DNA from: an uncultured Pelagibacteraceae bacterium
Lineage (GTDB): Bacteria > Pseudomonadota > Alphaproteobacteria > Pelagibacterales > Pelagibacteraceae
Reading direction: 5' to 3'
DNA: 64,000 bases
Assembly (NCBI GenBank): GCA_902611265.1
Contig: CACLYY010000002.1
Location: 1-64,000, forward strand
Below the pieces are notes generated by a model, which saw only the letters and a list, made by a program, of their open reading frames with translations, did no database searches and had not been told where the DNA came from. This document shows positions 26,911-36,563 of this stretch, piece after piece (within the stretch, counting starts at the first letter, position 1; every line of letters begins with the position of its first letter). A program made the position numbers and the translations under genes.

Positions 26911-29249
26911 TATGATCTAACTTTAGTTTTCTTAGGATCGTAATGAGGAAATCCAACAATTTTAGCTGGAATTCTTTTTTGATGACCATCTATTTTTCCA
27001 ATTTCAACCTCATTTCCTATTTGTGAATGACCCGTATCTATTCTGCATAAAGCAATATTTTTATTTAATGTTGGTGAAATACATCCACTCGTAATTACTC
27101 CTACTTGAGATCTTCCAATATGTACACAATCCCCATGGTTTGCTTGTTCTTTGCCAATTAATTCTAACCCAACTAATTTTTTTTGAGGGTTTTCCTTTCT
27201 CTTAATAAGGTTTTCTCTTCCTATAAAATCTTCTGTTTTAGATTTTAAAGGTACAGAAAAACCAATCCCTGCTTCAAAGGGATCTTGTTGTCCATCAAAT
27301 TCATTACCAAATAATATTAATCCAGCTTCAATTCTTAAAAGGTCTAAAGCAGCAAAACCAGCAGGTATCAAACCTTCGTCTTTACCTGCTTCCATCACTT
27401 TATCCCAAACAGTTGGTGCATCGCTTGGGTGACACCAAATTTCAAAACCAAGTTCACCTGTATAACCCGTTCGTGAAACAATTAATGGTATTCCATTTAA
27501 TTCTTCTAATCTGCAAATACTAAATCTAAACCATTCCAATTCAGATATAGAGGGCTGTGTAGGAGGTGTAAAAATTATTTTTTCTAAAATTTTTCTACTT
27601 TTTGGTCCTTGTAAAGATAGGTTATTTATTTGGTCTGTAGAATTTTTTATATGAACTTTATAATTTTTCTTTTTTGCTTGTTCTTTAAGCCATTCCCCCC
27701 CATACTCATCTCCACAAACCCATCTAAAACCATGATCACTAAGTTTTAATAAAGTACCATCATCAAACATGGTCCCATTTTCATAGCACATTGCTGAATA
27801 AACAATTTGGCCCACTGAAAGTTTTTTAACATTTCGAGTTAAAGTGTAATTCATTAATTCTTCAGCATCAGGACCAAGAATTTCAAACTTTCTTAAAGAA
27901 GATAAATCAATTAAAACAGCTTTTTCTCTACAAGCATTATATTCGTTTATAACTCCATGTTTTGTATAATCATTTGGTAACCAAAAACCTCTAGCATCAA
28001 CAAAGTTTCTAGTTAGTTTAGAAGTTCTTTCGTAAAAACCTGTGTTCCTTGTAAGTTTATTTTCTGAGTCAGTTTTCATTCTAAATCCATAAGATTTTGT
28101 AAATTCTTTACTTTTTTCATATGTTCTAACAAAAATATCAGTAGGGTTCCATCCATTACAGCTATCAATATCGCTAGGACAAGCTGTTGTCCCACAGGTT
28201 AAATCTTTAAGTGCTTTAAAAATTACATAATCACCTGGTCTTGCATATGATTCGTCAGAAGTTACAGAATTGAGACCTCCAGCAGATGTATTAAAAAAAA
28301 GATTTATCGCTTGCCAACCTTTTTTTTTCTCTACTCCATATTTTTCCATAGATTCATTTAAATTATCAGAGCAATTAGCATGCCCAAAATATCCTGAGTC
28401 TTCATAGTATTTTGAAGTGCAGGCTAAGTTGAATGTATCGTGTATACCAACAGTATCTCTTATCACTTCTATTAAGGGTTCATGATCAGTGTCATAAAAT
28501 TTTGAATATAGGCCTGGACCAGGAAAAGTATGACCCATAAAAGTTCTAGTTGTTTGCCAATCAAGACCTCTCTCCAAACCTTTTTCTAATTTAGCTGTAT
28601 CATAAGCAACAAAGTCCGAACACTGTCTTCCCGTTGGTGTTATAATTTGAATGTAATCACCAGCTTTGACTTGATAGCCAGTTGCAGTTTTTCTATCAAT
28701 ATTTACTTCATGATCTGGATCATAAATTGGATCTGGTATTAATGAAAATTCTTTATCATTATTTTTAATTTTAGCTCTTTTTATTATTACTGTTAAATCT
28801 GATGGTGGATTTTGATCATGAACAAGCATATCATCTGCAGGTGCTGCAAATATGCAATAACATTTATCTTTAGATTTCAAATTTATTTTTTCACCGGCTT
28901 TAGTATTTTTATCAAATAATATTGCTGACTTAGCTTTTTGAATTTTTAAATTTCTTTTATTTAATTGAAGTAAAGCCTGCATAGAGCTTTCTTCTCTTTT
29001 AAAAAGTATTTTTTTTATTTCAGAAGAATTTTTATTTTCTTTTAAATTTAAAAGACCTAATTCTGAGTTTCCGTTTTTATCGAAAGAATTGATTTCGCAA
29101 ATTTGATTTCCTTCATTATTAATTATTTGAATTTCGTCATCAGGAAAAATTTGAATTCCAGTAATTCCACCTGCATTGACAATATATCTTTCAACTCCAG
29201 GTGGTAGTACATTTAAACCAGGTTCTTTTATTGCTAAACTAGTTTGCAT
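26910..29249 (-). CDS. tdm: Trimethylamine N-oxide demethylase (DUF1989-GcvT fusion)
   Basis: About 779 residues from the ATG at 29249; a TTG 21 bp upstream is also in frame, but the ATG is preferred. The N-terminal half is a DUF1989-type zinc domain with conserved cysteines (RQCSDF near 210, C277 and C293, and TCGTTACPSDIDSC near 352-364). The C-terminal half is a GcvT/aminomethyltransferase fold (LQGPKSRKIL, SRTGYTGELGFEIW). Tdm splits TMAO to dimethylamine and formaldehyde, and the GcvT half is thought to capture the C1 unit on tetrahydrofolate. It is divergent from tmoX, the TMAO-binding protein gene, which agrees with the function. Confidence 0.92.
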   Translation of the reverse strand: MQTSLAIKEPGLNVLPPGVERYIVNAGGITGIQIFPDDEIQIINNEGNQICEINSFDKNGNSELGLLNLKENKNSSEIKKILFKREESSMQALLQLNKRNLKIQKAKSAILFDKNTKAGEKINLKSKDKCYCIFAAPADDMLVHDQNPPSDLTVIIKRAKIKNNDKEFSLIPDPIYDPDHEVNIDRKTATGYQVKAGDYIQIITPTGRQCSDFVAYDTAKLEKGLERGLDWQTTRTFMGHTFPGPGLYSKFYDTDHEPLIEVIRDTVGIHDTFNLACTSKYYEDSGYFGHANCSDNLNESMEKYGVEKKKGWQAINLFFNTSAGGLNSVTSDESYARPGDYVIFKALKDLTCGTTACPSDIDSCNGWNPTDIFVRTYEKSKEFTKSYGFRMKTDSENKLTRNTGFYERTSKLTRNFVDARGFWLPNDYTKHGVINEYNACREKAVLIDLSSLRKFEILGPDAEELMNYTLTRNVKKLSVGQIVYSAMCYENGTMFDDGTLLKLSDHGFRWVCGDEYGGEWLKEQAKKKNYKVHIKNSTDQINNLSLQGPKSRKILEKIIFTPPTQPSISELEWFRFSICRLEELNGIPLIVSRTGYTGELGFEIWCHPSDAPTVWDKVMEAGKDEGLIPAGFAALDLLRIEAGLILFGNEFDGQQDPFEAGIGFSVPLKSKTEDFIGRENLIKRKENPQKKLVGLELIGKEQANHGDCVHIGRSQVGVITSGCISPTLNKNIALCRIDTGHSQIGNEVEIGKIDGHQKRIPAKIVGFPHYDPKKTKVRS

Positions 29250-29289
29250 ATATAATTTAAATATGCCCAAACTATATTAAAGTATCAAC

Positions 29290-29307
29290 AAATTTATATA
29301 TAAATTT
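29290..29307. promoter_or_regulatory. 18-bp perfect palindrome between tdm and tmoX
   Basis: AAATTTATATATAAATTT is identical to its reverse complement. It lies about 40 bp upstream of the tdm ATG and 30 bp upstream of the tmoX -35 box. It is followed by a related AAATTTTATATATA copy. It is a candidate operator for the MarR-like protein encoded in the tdm operon. In DNA this AT-rich, a palindrome of this length can also arise by chance. Confidence 0.45.
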
Positions 29308-29336
29308 TATATATACATTTGTATCTATTTTGCTTG

Positions 29337-29365
29337 TTGACTGTCTCTTTAATAGAGAAGATAAT
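29337..29365 (+). promoter_or_regulatory. Sigma-70-type promoter of tmoX
   Basis: TTGACT at 29337-29342 and GATAAT at 29360-29365 are separated by exactly 17 bp. The tmoX ATG follows 31 bp after the -10 box, with the ribosome-binding site AAGGGGAAA just upstream of it. Confidence 0.72.
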
Positions 29366-29396
29366 TTAGTTCTTAATATTAAGGAAAGGGGAAATA

Positions 29397-30344
29397 ATGA
29401 GAAAAATAATATCTCTGCTATCAGCTTTAGTGATTTCTCTTGTAAGTTTTGCAGGAATTTCTAACGCAGCGGATAGTAAAAAACCGATTGTTATCCCAAC
29501 TCATAACTGGTCAAGCCAAATTGTAATGGCATATGTTATTGGTGGAATATTTGAAAGCATGGGTAACAATGTAAAATATGTAAATGCTGACTCACAGGCA
29601 GTATACGAGTCAATTAGAATTGGAGACGTAACTATATCTCACGAAGTGTGGGAATCTGCTTTTGGTAAATCATTCACAACTGCTTTAGATAAAGGTGGTT
29701 TAATAGACATGGGTGATCACGAAGCAAGAACTCTTGAAGATATGGGTTATCCAAACTGGGTTGTAGAAAAAGGCTTATGCCCAGGTCTACCTGATTGGAC
29801 TGCTTTAAAAAATCCAGATTGTGCAAAAAACTTTACAACACCTGACTCTCCAGATGGAAAAGGAAGAATGTTGGAAGGACCACAAACTTGGCATGGAGAT
29901 TTAATACCTCAAAGAGTTGACGCTCTTGGTTTAGGAGATCTATGGTGGGTTAAATTTGCTGGTAGTGCAGATGCATTATGGGCAGAATTAGCAGCAGCTA
30001 AAAAAGAAGGAAGAGGAACTATCATATTTAACTGGACACCAAACTTTACAGACGGTGCTGGTTTTACTTTCATCGACTTTCCTCCATACACAGCTGGTTG
30101 TAGACCAGAAGATGGTGGAGATGGAAAATGTGGTTCTCCAGATGGTTATTTGAAAAAAGCAGCGCATGAAGATTTTCCAAAAACTCATCCTGCAGCAGCT
30201 AAGGCGTTTCAAAAACTTTCTTTCTCTACAAGTCAAATTGGTGCAATGGCAGCTTTAGTTGACGTTGACAAGATGACTCATGAGGATGCAGCTAAAAAAT
30301 GGTTAGCTGATAACAAGAGTGTTTGGCAAGCTTTTACAAAATAA
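29397..30344 (+). CDS. tmoX: TMAO-binding periplasmic protein of ABC transporter
   Basis: A 315-residue protein with a signal peptide (about 1-24, ending SNAA). It belongs to the glycine-betaine-type (OpuAC) solute-binding family. PIVIPTHNWSSQIVMAYVIG, SHEVWESAFGK and FNWTPNFTD carry tryptophans of the kind that form the aromatic cage for a quaternary-amine-like ligand. TmoX delivers TMAO to the TmoV permease and TmoW ATPase. It has its own strong promoter and is followed by a terminator, so it can be expressed far above the membrane components. It is divergent from tdm, supporting TMAO over betaine or choline. Confidence 0.9.
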   Translation: MRKIISLLSALVISLVSFAGISNAADSKKPIVIPTHNWSSQIVMAYVIGGIFESMGNNVKYVNADSQAVYESIRIGDVTISHEVWESAFGKSFTTALDKGGLIDMGDHEARTLEDMGYPNWVVEKGLCPGLPDWTALKNPDCAKNFTTPDSPDGKGRMLEGPQTWHGDLIPQRVDALGLGDLWWVKFAGSADALWAELAAAKKEGRGTIIFNWTPNFTDGAGFTFIDFPPYTAGCRPEDGGDGKCGSPDGYLKKAAHEDFPKTHPAAAKAFQKLSFSTSQIGAMAALVDVDKMTHEDAAKKWLADNKSVWQAFTK

Positions 30345-30364
30345 GCTTTAAAAACTAAAAAATT

Positions 30365-30400
30365 AAATCTCTCCCAACTATGTTGGGGGAGATTTTTTTT
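30365..30400 (+). terminator. Rho-independent terminator after tmoX
   Basis: AAATCTCTCCCAA pairs with TTGGGGGAGATTT (13 bp, one G-T pair) around a 5-base loop, followed by a run of T. It separates abundant tmoX mRNA from the downstream genes. Confidence 0.9.
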
Positions 30401-30418
30401 AATAAAAATTAATGTGTG

Positions 30419-30880
30419 ATGATCAAATTATTTTATTCAATATTTTTTAGCTTTATTACTCTCAGTAATGTTTTTGCAAAAAATATTAATATAAATGAAG
30501 ATCTTAATTTGGAATTTCATTGTAAATTAGAAAAAAAAATAATTAAAAACTCTGAATATAATTACAAAACGTTTTTAGCAGAAGAAGTTGATGAACAGAA
30601 CTTAAATTCTTTAAAATTATATACCAATCAACCAAGTACTTTGATGGTAAATGGATTGTCCGATTTTTTCTCACAAAACTCAAATTTTGATGTGAAAATA
30701 GTAAATAAAGATGTGGTTTTATTTAAAGCATTCAATAAAGAAAAAAGTTATTCAGAATCTGCAATAATTACTAGAAAAACTGGAGAATTAATTCATGAAA
30801 TAACTAAGAACATTAACAGCGAAAATTCAGAAAAATATATAACTATTTATTATTGTAAAAATAAAACAAAAAATGCCTAA
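30419..30880 (+). CDS. Small exported protein of unknown function
   Basis: A 153-residue protein taking the ATG at 30419 (a GTG lies directly before it). An N-terminal signal peptide (IKLFYSIFFSFITLSNVFA) is followed by a mature part of mixed beta-type sequence with two cysteines (FHCKLEKK and YYCKNKT) that could form a disulphide. The family is not recognised. It lies just after the tmoX terminator and ahead of a MORN protein, so it is probably unrelated in function to TMAO transport. Confidence 0.65.
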   Translation: MIKLFYSIFFSFITLSNVFAKNININEDLNLEFHCKLEKKIIKNSEYNYKTFLAEEVDEQNLNSLKLYTNQPSTLMVNGLSDFFSQNSNFDVKIVNKDVVLFKAFNKEKSYSESAIITRKTGELIHEITKNINSENSEKYITIYYCKNKTKNA

Positions 30881-30914
30881 TTTTTTTTTGATAAATAATG
30901 TGTAAAATGAAAGC

Positions 30915-31292
30915 ATGAAAAGACTCATATTTTGCATCCTTTTTTACCTTTTAGTAACGTCAATTGCCCAGGCAAGAAGCACAGGTTGCAAAGAAGGAAA
31001 CTGTGAAAACGGGTATGGTAAATGGATTTACACGGACAAAACAACCTATGAAGGTGAGTGGGTTGCAACCAAAAAACATGGTCAAGGAGTAGAAACCTGG
31101 CCTAACGGATATATTTACAAAGGTGAATTTAAAAATAGCGAATGGAGCGGTGTTGGAACTTTATTTTTTCCCGATGGCTCAACTTACGAAGGTGAATGGG
31201 CCAAAGGATTTATGAATGGTAAAGGAACTTTTACTTGGTCTGATGGAAAACAAAAAACTGGTATTTGGAAAAATGGAAAACTACAAGAGTAA
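30915..31292 (+). CDS. Exported MORN-repeat protein
   Basis: A 125-residue protein with a signal peptide (about 1-20, ending AQA). It is followed by about four MORN repeats with the Y-x-G-E-(W/F)-x-x-G-x-G-x pattern (TTYEGEWVATKKHGQG, YIYKGEFKNSEWSGVG, STYEGEWAKGFMNGKG, then QKTGIWKNGKL). Two cysteines lie near the mature N-terminus (GCKEGNC). MORN proteins usually bind membranes or partners; no precise role can be given. Its last 20 bp overlap the start of the next gene in another frame. Confidence 0.82.
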   Translation: MKRLIFCILFYLLVTSIAQARSTGCKEGNCENGYGKWIYTDKTTYEGEWVATKKHGQGVETWPNGYIYKGEFKNSEWSGVGTLFFPDGSTYEGEWAKGFMNGKGTFTWSDGKQKTGIWKNGKLQE

Positions 31293-31818
31293 TTTTAAGG
31301 AATTACCAGAACCAATCAAACAGTTTGGTGGACTAATAGGAATTATGATTATTATATTTATAACTTTTTTTATCCTAAATAAAATGTTTGGTGAAGGTGA
31401 TGAGTTGGTTGCTAAAATGAAAATAGAAGAAGAAAGAATTGCTCAAGAGAGAAAACTTAATAAATTAATCTCAAGTCTTCCATCAGGAATTTTAGTTTCT
31501 TTTGATGGAACTGATCATTTTAAATTATCAGATGAATTATATGAGGCGGTTTGTAAAGCAACAAAACTTATTCCTCAACGTGCAATTATGGGAGCAAATT
31601 TTTTAAATTTCAGGGCACACGAAATTTATACTATTAATGGTAACAAGATTGATGAAACGTTTGTTAAATGGGATAAAGAAAAAAATAAGTGCTTTGCTGG
31701 TTTTGTAGTTAGTGGAAATAATGTTGGTGTAGATGAAACTATTTCTGTAAGTGGTGAAGCATTAAGTTTTCTAAGTACAGGGATTGATACAAGAGTTTAT
31801 TTTATTAAAAATTTTTAG
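31273..31818 (+). CDS. Single-span membrane protein of unknown function
   Basis: 181 residues starting at ATG 31273 (MENYKSNFKELPEPIKQFGG). A longer frame from 31216 would lie almost wholly inside the MORN gene and adds an unconvincing N-terminus. One membrane helix (LIGIMIIIFITFFILNKMF) is followed by a charged coiled-coil-like stretch (KMKIEEERIAQERKLNKLIS) and a soluble domain with two cysteines (AVCKAT, KCFAGFVV). No family is recognised. It is probably co-translated with the MORN protein, which suggests a joint envelope role. Confidence 0.68.
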   Translation: MENYKSNFKELPEPIKQFGGLIGIMIIIFITFFILNKMFGEGDELVAKMKIEEERIAQERKLNKLISSLPSGILVSFDGTDHFKLSDELYEAVCKATKLIPQRAIMGANFLNFRAHEIYTINGNKIDETFVKWDKEKNKCFAGFVVSGNNVGVDETISVSGEALSFLSTGIDTRVYFIKNF

Positions 31819-31883
31819 GAGGAAATTTAACAAATTAAAGAGATTTTAATTTATCTTAATTTCGTATAACTTTATTATATTTT

Positions 31884-32915
31884 ATGTCTGAACCAGTAAT
31901 TAAATGTGAGTCTGTTTATAAGATATTTGGCGAAAATGCTGAAACTATGCTTAAGGAAGCGAATGGCAATGTAGATGCAAAAACTTTTCAAGAAAATGGA
32001 TGTATAGTTGGTGTAAATAATGCTTCCTTTGAGGTATCAAAAGGAGAAATGTTGGTCGTAATGGGACTTTCAGGATCAGGTAAGTCTACATTGCTAAGAT
32101 GTATCTCAAGATTAACAGATGCAACTGGTGGAAAGATATTTATTGAAGGTCAAGATCTATTAAATTTAAATAATAAAGAATTGATCGATCTTAGAAGAAA
32201 TAAAATGGGAATGGTTTTTCAAAGCTTTGCGCTTCTTCCCCATAAAACAGTAGTTGAAAACATAGCTTTTCCTTTACAAATTAAAGGGATTAATACAGAG
32301 GATAGCATCAATAAAGCAATGGATATGGTCAAATTAGTTGGCTTGGATGGAAGAGAAAACTATTTCCCTCGAGAATTATCTGGAGGACAACAACAAAGAG
32401 TAGGTATTGCAAGGTCATTAGCAGTTGAGCCAGATATTTGGTTTTTAGATGAACCTTTTTCAGCGCTAGACCCCTTGATCCGAAAAGAGATGCAAGATGA
32501 ATTCTTAAGACTCCAAGAAAAGTTACAAAAAACAATTATGTTCATTACTCATGATTTTGACGAAGCTCTAAAACTTGCTGATCGTATTGCAATTATGAAA
32601 GATGGAATTATTGAACAATTAGATACTCCTGCAAATATTGTCTTAAATCCAGCAACTGAATATGTAAGAAAATTTACTGAGGAAGTGCCAAGAGAAAAAG
32701 TTTTATTAATTGAGGATGTTATGGATTCTACAAACACAGAAGATATAGGAGATTTAAAAGTTTCAAAAGACGAGATAATTGAAAATGTGGCAGAAAAAAT
32801 ATTAACACAAGAAAAGACTGTAGCTGTAATAGACAACAATAATAATATTGTAGGTTCTATTAATCCAACAAAAATAATTAATACAGTTTTTGGAGGAAGA
32901 AAAACTAATAATTAA
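31884..32915 (+). CDS. tmoW: TMAO ABC transporter ATP-binding protein
   Basis: A 343-residue ProV/OpuAA-type ATPase. It has a Walker A motif GLSGSGKST (about 62-70), the signature LSGGQQQRVGIARSLA (about 165), Walker B IWFLDEP (about 186) and a switch histidine in MFITHDFDEA. The C-terminal extension (VAVIDNNNNIVGSINPTKI) looks like a remnant CBS-type domain, as in betaine transporters, and could sense ionic strength or nucleotides. It is 3 bp from tmoV. The TMAO assignment follows from tmoX and tdm; betaine/choline transport is the alternative. Confidence 0.88.
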   Translation: MSEPVIKCESVYKIFGENAETMLKEANGNVDAKTFQENGCIVGVNNASFEVSKGEMLVVMGLSGSGKSTLLRCISRLTDATGGKIFIEGQDLLNLNNKELIDLRRNKMGMVFQSFALLPHKTVVENIAFPLQIKGINTEDSINKAMDMVKLVGLDGRENYFPRELSGGQQQRVGIARSLAVEPDIWFLDEPFSALDPLIRKEMQDEFLRLQEKLQKTIMFITHDFDEALKLADRIAIMKDGIIEQLDTPANIVLNPATEYVRKFTEEVPREKVLLIEDVMDSTNTEDIGDLKVSKDEIIENVAEKILTQEKTVAVIDNNNNIVGSINPTKIINTVFGGRKTNN

Positions 32916-32918
32916 TTT

Positions 32919-35072
32919 ATGGAATTATTTAAAAAATACCCAAAATTATTTCAATGGATATTTTTATTAATAGTATTTTTTGCTTTATGTTTTGCAATTG
33001 ATGTACCTGAAACTTATAAATTTATTAGAGGGCAAGCTGAATTTGTAAAAGATCCCAATCAAAGCACCTTTGTTTTTTTAGGAAAAGAGGTGAGGTATTA
33101 CGCTTTTGACGTTTTTTGGAGACTGCCTCCTTTACTTGGTTGGTTACCAATTTGGATAAATGACTCATTATTCTTCTTAATGAATGATTGGATGCCAATG
33201 GAGTTTTGGAACGAAGATACTCAAGAATATAAAACTAGACCTTTAGTTCTACAAATTACTAGAAATTTAACTGCCTTTATGACTTTTTTAATAGAATTAA
33301 TTAGAGAGATTTTACTTGGTGGACTTGAAACTATCGTAGCATTTACAAGTTGGGATTGGATTGATGCTAATCCTTGGGCAGAATTACCTGGCTTACCATG
33401 GACTATTGTTGCTGCAGGTTCTGCAATACTTGCTTATAAGTTAGGTGGTAGAGGGTTGGCCATTTTTGCAGGTTTAGCAATGACTTATATTTCTATTTTT
33501 GGTCAGTGGAAACCATCAATGCAGACATTATCTTTTATTTTAGTTGCAGCACCACTATCATTTATATTTGGATTAAGTCTTGGTATTGCTGCCTTTAAGA
33601 GTAAAAGAGTTGAAAAAGCGTTATATCCAATACTTTTAGTCATGCAGACAATGCCTCAGTACGCAGTGTTAGTTCCTGCTCTTGTACTTTTTGGAGTTGG
33701 GGATCATGCAGCAGTAATCATAACAATGATTGTAGCTGTGCCTCCTATGATATTATTGACCTTATTAGGATTAAGAGCTGTACCACCGGAAGTTATTGAA
33801 GCTGGTAGAATGAGTGGATGTAATAATTGGCAACTAATGTTCAAAGTTTTAATTCCAACAGCAAGAAGAGATATTTTGATCGGAGTTAATCAAGTTATAA
33901 TGGTTTGTTTTTCTATGGCTGTTATCTCCGCTTTTATTGGAGCAAAAGGTCTAGGGTTTAATTTATTGTTAGCATTAAACCAATTAAATATCGGATTAGC
34001 TTTAGAAGCAGGACTTTGTATTAGTTTGATTGCAATTCTATTGGATAAAATGTCCTTAGCTTGGGCAAATAAACAAGTTGATTATTTTGGGAATCTAAAT
34101 TTTTTCCAAAGGAATAAAAACTCATTATTTTTTGGACTAATAATGATTGTAGGAATTGCGTTAGCGTATTTTGGATCTATTTATTTTAAAGATGGATATA
34201 ATTATTTATTTGAAGTTCCACATAATAAAGGGATATCAACTGCTGATTTTTGGAATAAAGGAGTTGACTGGATATTTGATACATTTTTTGTTTACATAAA
34301 AGCATTTAATACGTGGTTGATTGTTGAAGTACTTCAGCCAATGAGAGCTTTATATTTAAGAATGCCAGCGATAGCTACAATAGTGTTGGTAGTTGGAGCG
34401 GGATATTTGATTGGTGGCGCAAGATCAGCTTTAGTAGTTTGTGGTTTGACTTTATTTATAGCATTAAGTCCTTGGTGGGATAGAGCTTTAGTCACAACTT
34501 ATATGGCAACATTTGGTGTAATTGTGTCTTGTATTATTGGATTTACAGTTGGAACTTTATGTTTTCAAAATAAACACTCTACAAAATTTATGTTAAACGT
34601 TTGCGATATTTTCCAAACCTTTCCATCATTTGTATATTTAATTCCTGTAATGATGCTGTTCGGTATAACTGATACATCTGTTCTAATTGCAGTAATAGTT
34701 TATGCAACTATACCTGCAACGAGATATACAATAGAAGGACTTAGAAGTGTCCCGTCCGGCTTACATGATGCTGCAACAATGTCAGGGGTAACAAAATTTC
34801 AAAGATTATTTAAGATAGAGTTTCCTTTAGCATTTCCACATATGATGTTGGGACTTAATCAAACTATAGTTTTTGCTCTATTTATGGTGATTATAGGGGC
34901 ATTTATTGGTACGGAAGATTTAGGACAATATATTTTAAAAGCTTTGTCAGACAAAAAAGGTGCAGGAATTGGATTAACACTAGGAATATGTGTTGCATTC
35001 ATAGGTTTAATTTTTGACAATTTAATAAGAACTTGGGTTGATAAAAGAAAAAAACATTTGGGTATAGATTAA
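32919..35072 (+). CDS. tmoV: TMAO ABC transporter permease (tandem permease fusion)
   Basis: A 717-residue polytopic membrane protein with two ProW-type permease domains in one chain. The first is at about 195-390 (QTMPQYAVLVPALVLFGVGD, then EAGRMSGCNNWQLMFKVLIP). The second is at about 530-700 (QTFPSFVYLIPVMMLFGITD, then DAATMSGVTKFQRLFKIEFP). Both have the EAA-type loop that contacts the ATPase. It is twice the length of a single ProW subunit, so one TmoV can supply both halves of the pore. It is followed by glpK after 4 bp. Confidence 0.9.
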   Translation: MELFKKYPKLFQWIFLLIVFFALCFAIDVPETYKFIRGQAEFVKDPNQSTFVFLGKEVRYYAFDVFWRLPPLLGWLPIWINDSLFFLMNDWMPMEFWNEDTQEYKTRPLVLQITRNLTAFMTFLIELIREILLGGLETIVAFTSWDWIDANPWAELPGLPWTIVAAGSAILAYKLGGRGLAIFAGLAMTYISIFGQWKPSMQTLSFILVAAPLSFIFGLSLGIAAFKSKRVEKALYPILLVMQTMPQYAVLVPALVLFGVGDHAAVIITMIVAVPPMILLTLLGLRAVPPEVIEAGRMSGCNNWQLMFKVLIPTARRDILIGVNQVIMVCFSMAVISAFIGAKGLGFNLLLALNQLNIGLALEAGLCISLIAILLDKMSLAWANKQVDYFGNLNFFQRNKNSLFFGLIMIVGIALAYFGSIYFKDGYNYLFEVPHNKGISTADFWNKGVDWIFDTFFVYIKAFNTWLIVEVLQPMRALYLRMPAIATIVLVVGAGYLIGGARSALVVCGLTLFIALSPWWDRALVTTYMATFGVIVSCIIGFTVGTLCFQNKHSTKFMLNVCDIFQTFPSFVYLIPVMMLFGITDTSVLIAVIVYATIPATRYTIEGLRSVPSGLHDAATMSGVTKFQRLFKIEFPLAFPHMMLGLNQTIVFALFMVIIGAFIGTEDLGQYILKALSDKKGAGIGLTLGICVAFIGLIFDNLIRTWVDKRKKHLGID

Positions 35073-35076
35073 ACTT

Positions 35077-36555
35077 GTGAAAAAGTTTCTTGTCGCTATT
35101 GATCAAGGCACAACATCTTCAAGAGCAATTTTATTTGATTTACAAGGTAATATAAAATTAACATCTCAATTCGAGTTTACTCAATATTTTCCAAAAAATG
35201 GATGGGTTGAGCATAATCCAAATGAAATTTGGTCTTCAACTATTAAAGCTTTAAAAGAAGTAATTAAAAAAGCTTCAACTTTAAAAGGTAAAATATTAAG
35301 TATTGGAATTACAAATCAAAGAGAAACTACTATCCTTTGGAATAAAAAAACTGGCAAAGCAATTTATAATGCAATTGTTTGGCAAGATAGAAGGACACAA
35401 AAATATTGTGAAAAACTAAAGAAAAAAAAATATGAAACTACTTTTAGAAAAAAAACTGGATTATTTATAGATCCATATTTTTCAGCTACAAAAATTAAAT
35501 GGATCTTAAAAAATGTTAAAATTTCAAAAAAACTTTTAAAATCTAACAATTTATTGTTTGGAACAGTAGATACATATTTAATTTGGAAACTAACTAACGG
35601 AAAACATCATTTAACAGATGCAACAAACGCAAGTAGGACAATGTTATTTAATATTAATAACAATACTTGGGACAATGAAATATTAAAAAAACTGAATGTC
35701 CCAAAAAGTATTCTACCAGATGTAAAAAATTCAGCAGATAATTTTGGAGTAACAAATAAAAAAATAGTTGGATATGAAATTCCTATATCTGCAGTTTTGG
35801 GCGATCAACAAGCTGCAGCTGTTGGCCAATCTTGTTTTGAAAAAGGCTCAATAAAAAGTACTTATGGAACTGGAGCTTTTGCAATAATGAATACAGGATC
35901 AAAAAAGATTTTTTCAAAAAATAAATTATTAACTACAATTTGTTACAGGTTAAATGGAAAAAACACCTTTGCTCTAGAAGGCTCTATTTTTATTGCTGGG
36001 GCAGGTGTTCAATGGTTAAGAGATAAGTTAAAGCTAATAAACAATGCTTATGATACTGAACAAATTGCTAAATCAAAAAAAAATAATGAAGGAGTCTATG
36101 TTGTGCCAGCTTTTAGTGGAATGGGAGCCCCATATTGGAGACCTGATACAAGAGGGGTTATAACAGGATTAACTAGAGACAGTGATTGGAAAACTTTAGT
36201 AAGAGCAGTAATAGAGTCTGTGGCATATCAAAGCTATGATCTTTTTAATGCAATGAAGAAAGATGGCTTGAAGCCTAATAAAATTAAAATTGATGGTGGA
36301 ATGGTTAAAAATAATTGGTTTTCCCAATTTTTAGCAAATATTATCAATGTTAAAACAGAAAGGCCCAAAGTATTGGAGACCACAGCTCTTGGGGTTGCAT
36401 TATTTGCTGGATACCAAATTGGTGTATTTAAATCATTAGATCAAATAAAGAGAACATGGAAAAAAGATAAAATTTTTAAACCTAAATTAAGCAATATTGT
36501 TAGAAACAAATTGTTGAATGGGTGGAAGTTATCCGTCAAAAAAACATTATTATAG
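35077..36555 (+). CDS. glpK: Glycerol kinase
   Basis: A 492-residue FGGY kinase starting at GTG 35077, 4 bp after tmoV. AIDQGTTSSRAILFD is the N-terminal phosphate loop; TNQRETTILWNKKTGK, VWQDRRT, YFSATKIKWIL and GDQQAAAVGQSCFEKG fit glycerol kinases. The second FGGY motif contains TALGVALFAGYQIG. It phosphorylates glycerol to glycerol-3-phosphate with ATP. With the GpsA-like dehydrogenase at 38005 it offers a glycerol-use route, perhaps fed by the glycoside operon downstream. It is convergent with tmm, with an 8-bp gap. Confidence 0.93.
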   Translation: MKKFLVAIDQGTTSSRAILFDLQGNIKLTSQFEFTQYFPKNGWVEHNPNEIWSSTIKALKEVIKKASTLKGKILSIGITNQRETTILWNKKTGKAIYNAIVWQDRRTQKYCEKLKKKKYETTFRKKTGLFIDPYFSATKIKWILKNVKISKKLLKSNNLLFGTVDTYLIWKLTNGKHHLTDATNASRTMLFNINNNTWDNEILKKLNVPKSILPDVKNSADNFGVTNKKIVGYEIPISAVLGDQQAAAVGQSCFEKGSIKSTYGTGAFAIMNTGSKKIFSKNKLLTTICYRLNGKNTFALEGSIFIAGAGVQWLRDKLKLINNAYDTEQIAKSKKNNEGVYVVPAFSGMGAPYWRPDTRGVITGLTRDSDWKTLVRAVIESVAYQSYDLFNAMKKDGLKPNKIKIDGGMVKNNWFSQFLANIINVKTERPKVLETTALGVALFAGYQIGVFKSLDQIKRTWKKDKIFKPKLSNIVRNKLLNGWKLSVKKTLL

Positions 36556-36563
36556 AAAATTTA

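Noticed and set aside
31216..31272. Longer N-terminus for the 31273-31818 gene
   Set aside because: It would lie wholly within the MORN gene in another frame and adds no signal. The ATG at 31273 gives a sensible N-terminus and a normal 20-bp overlap.
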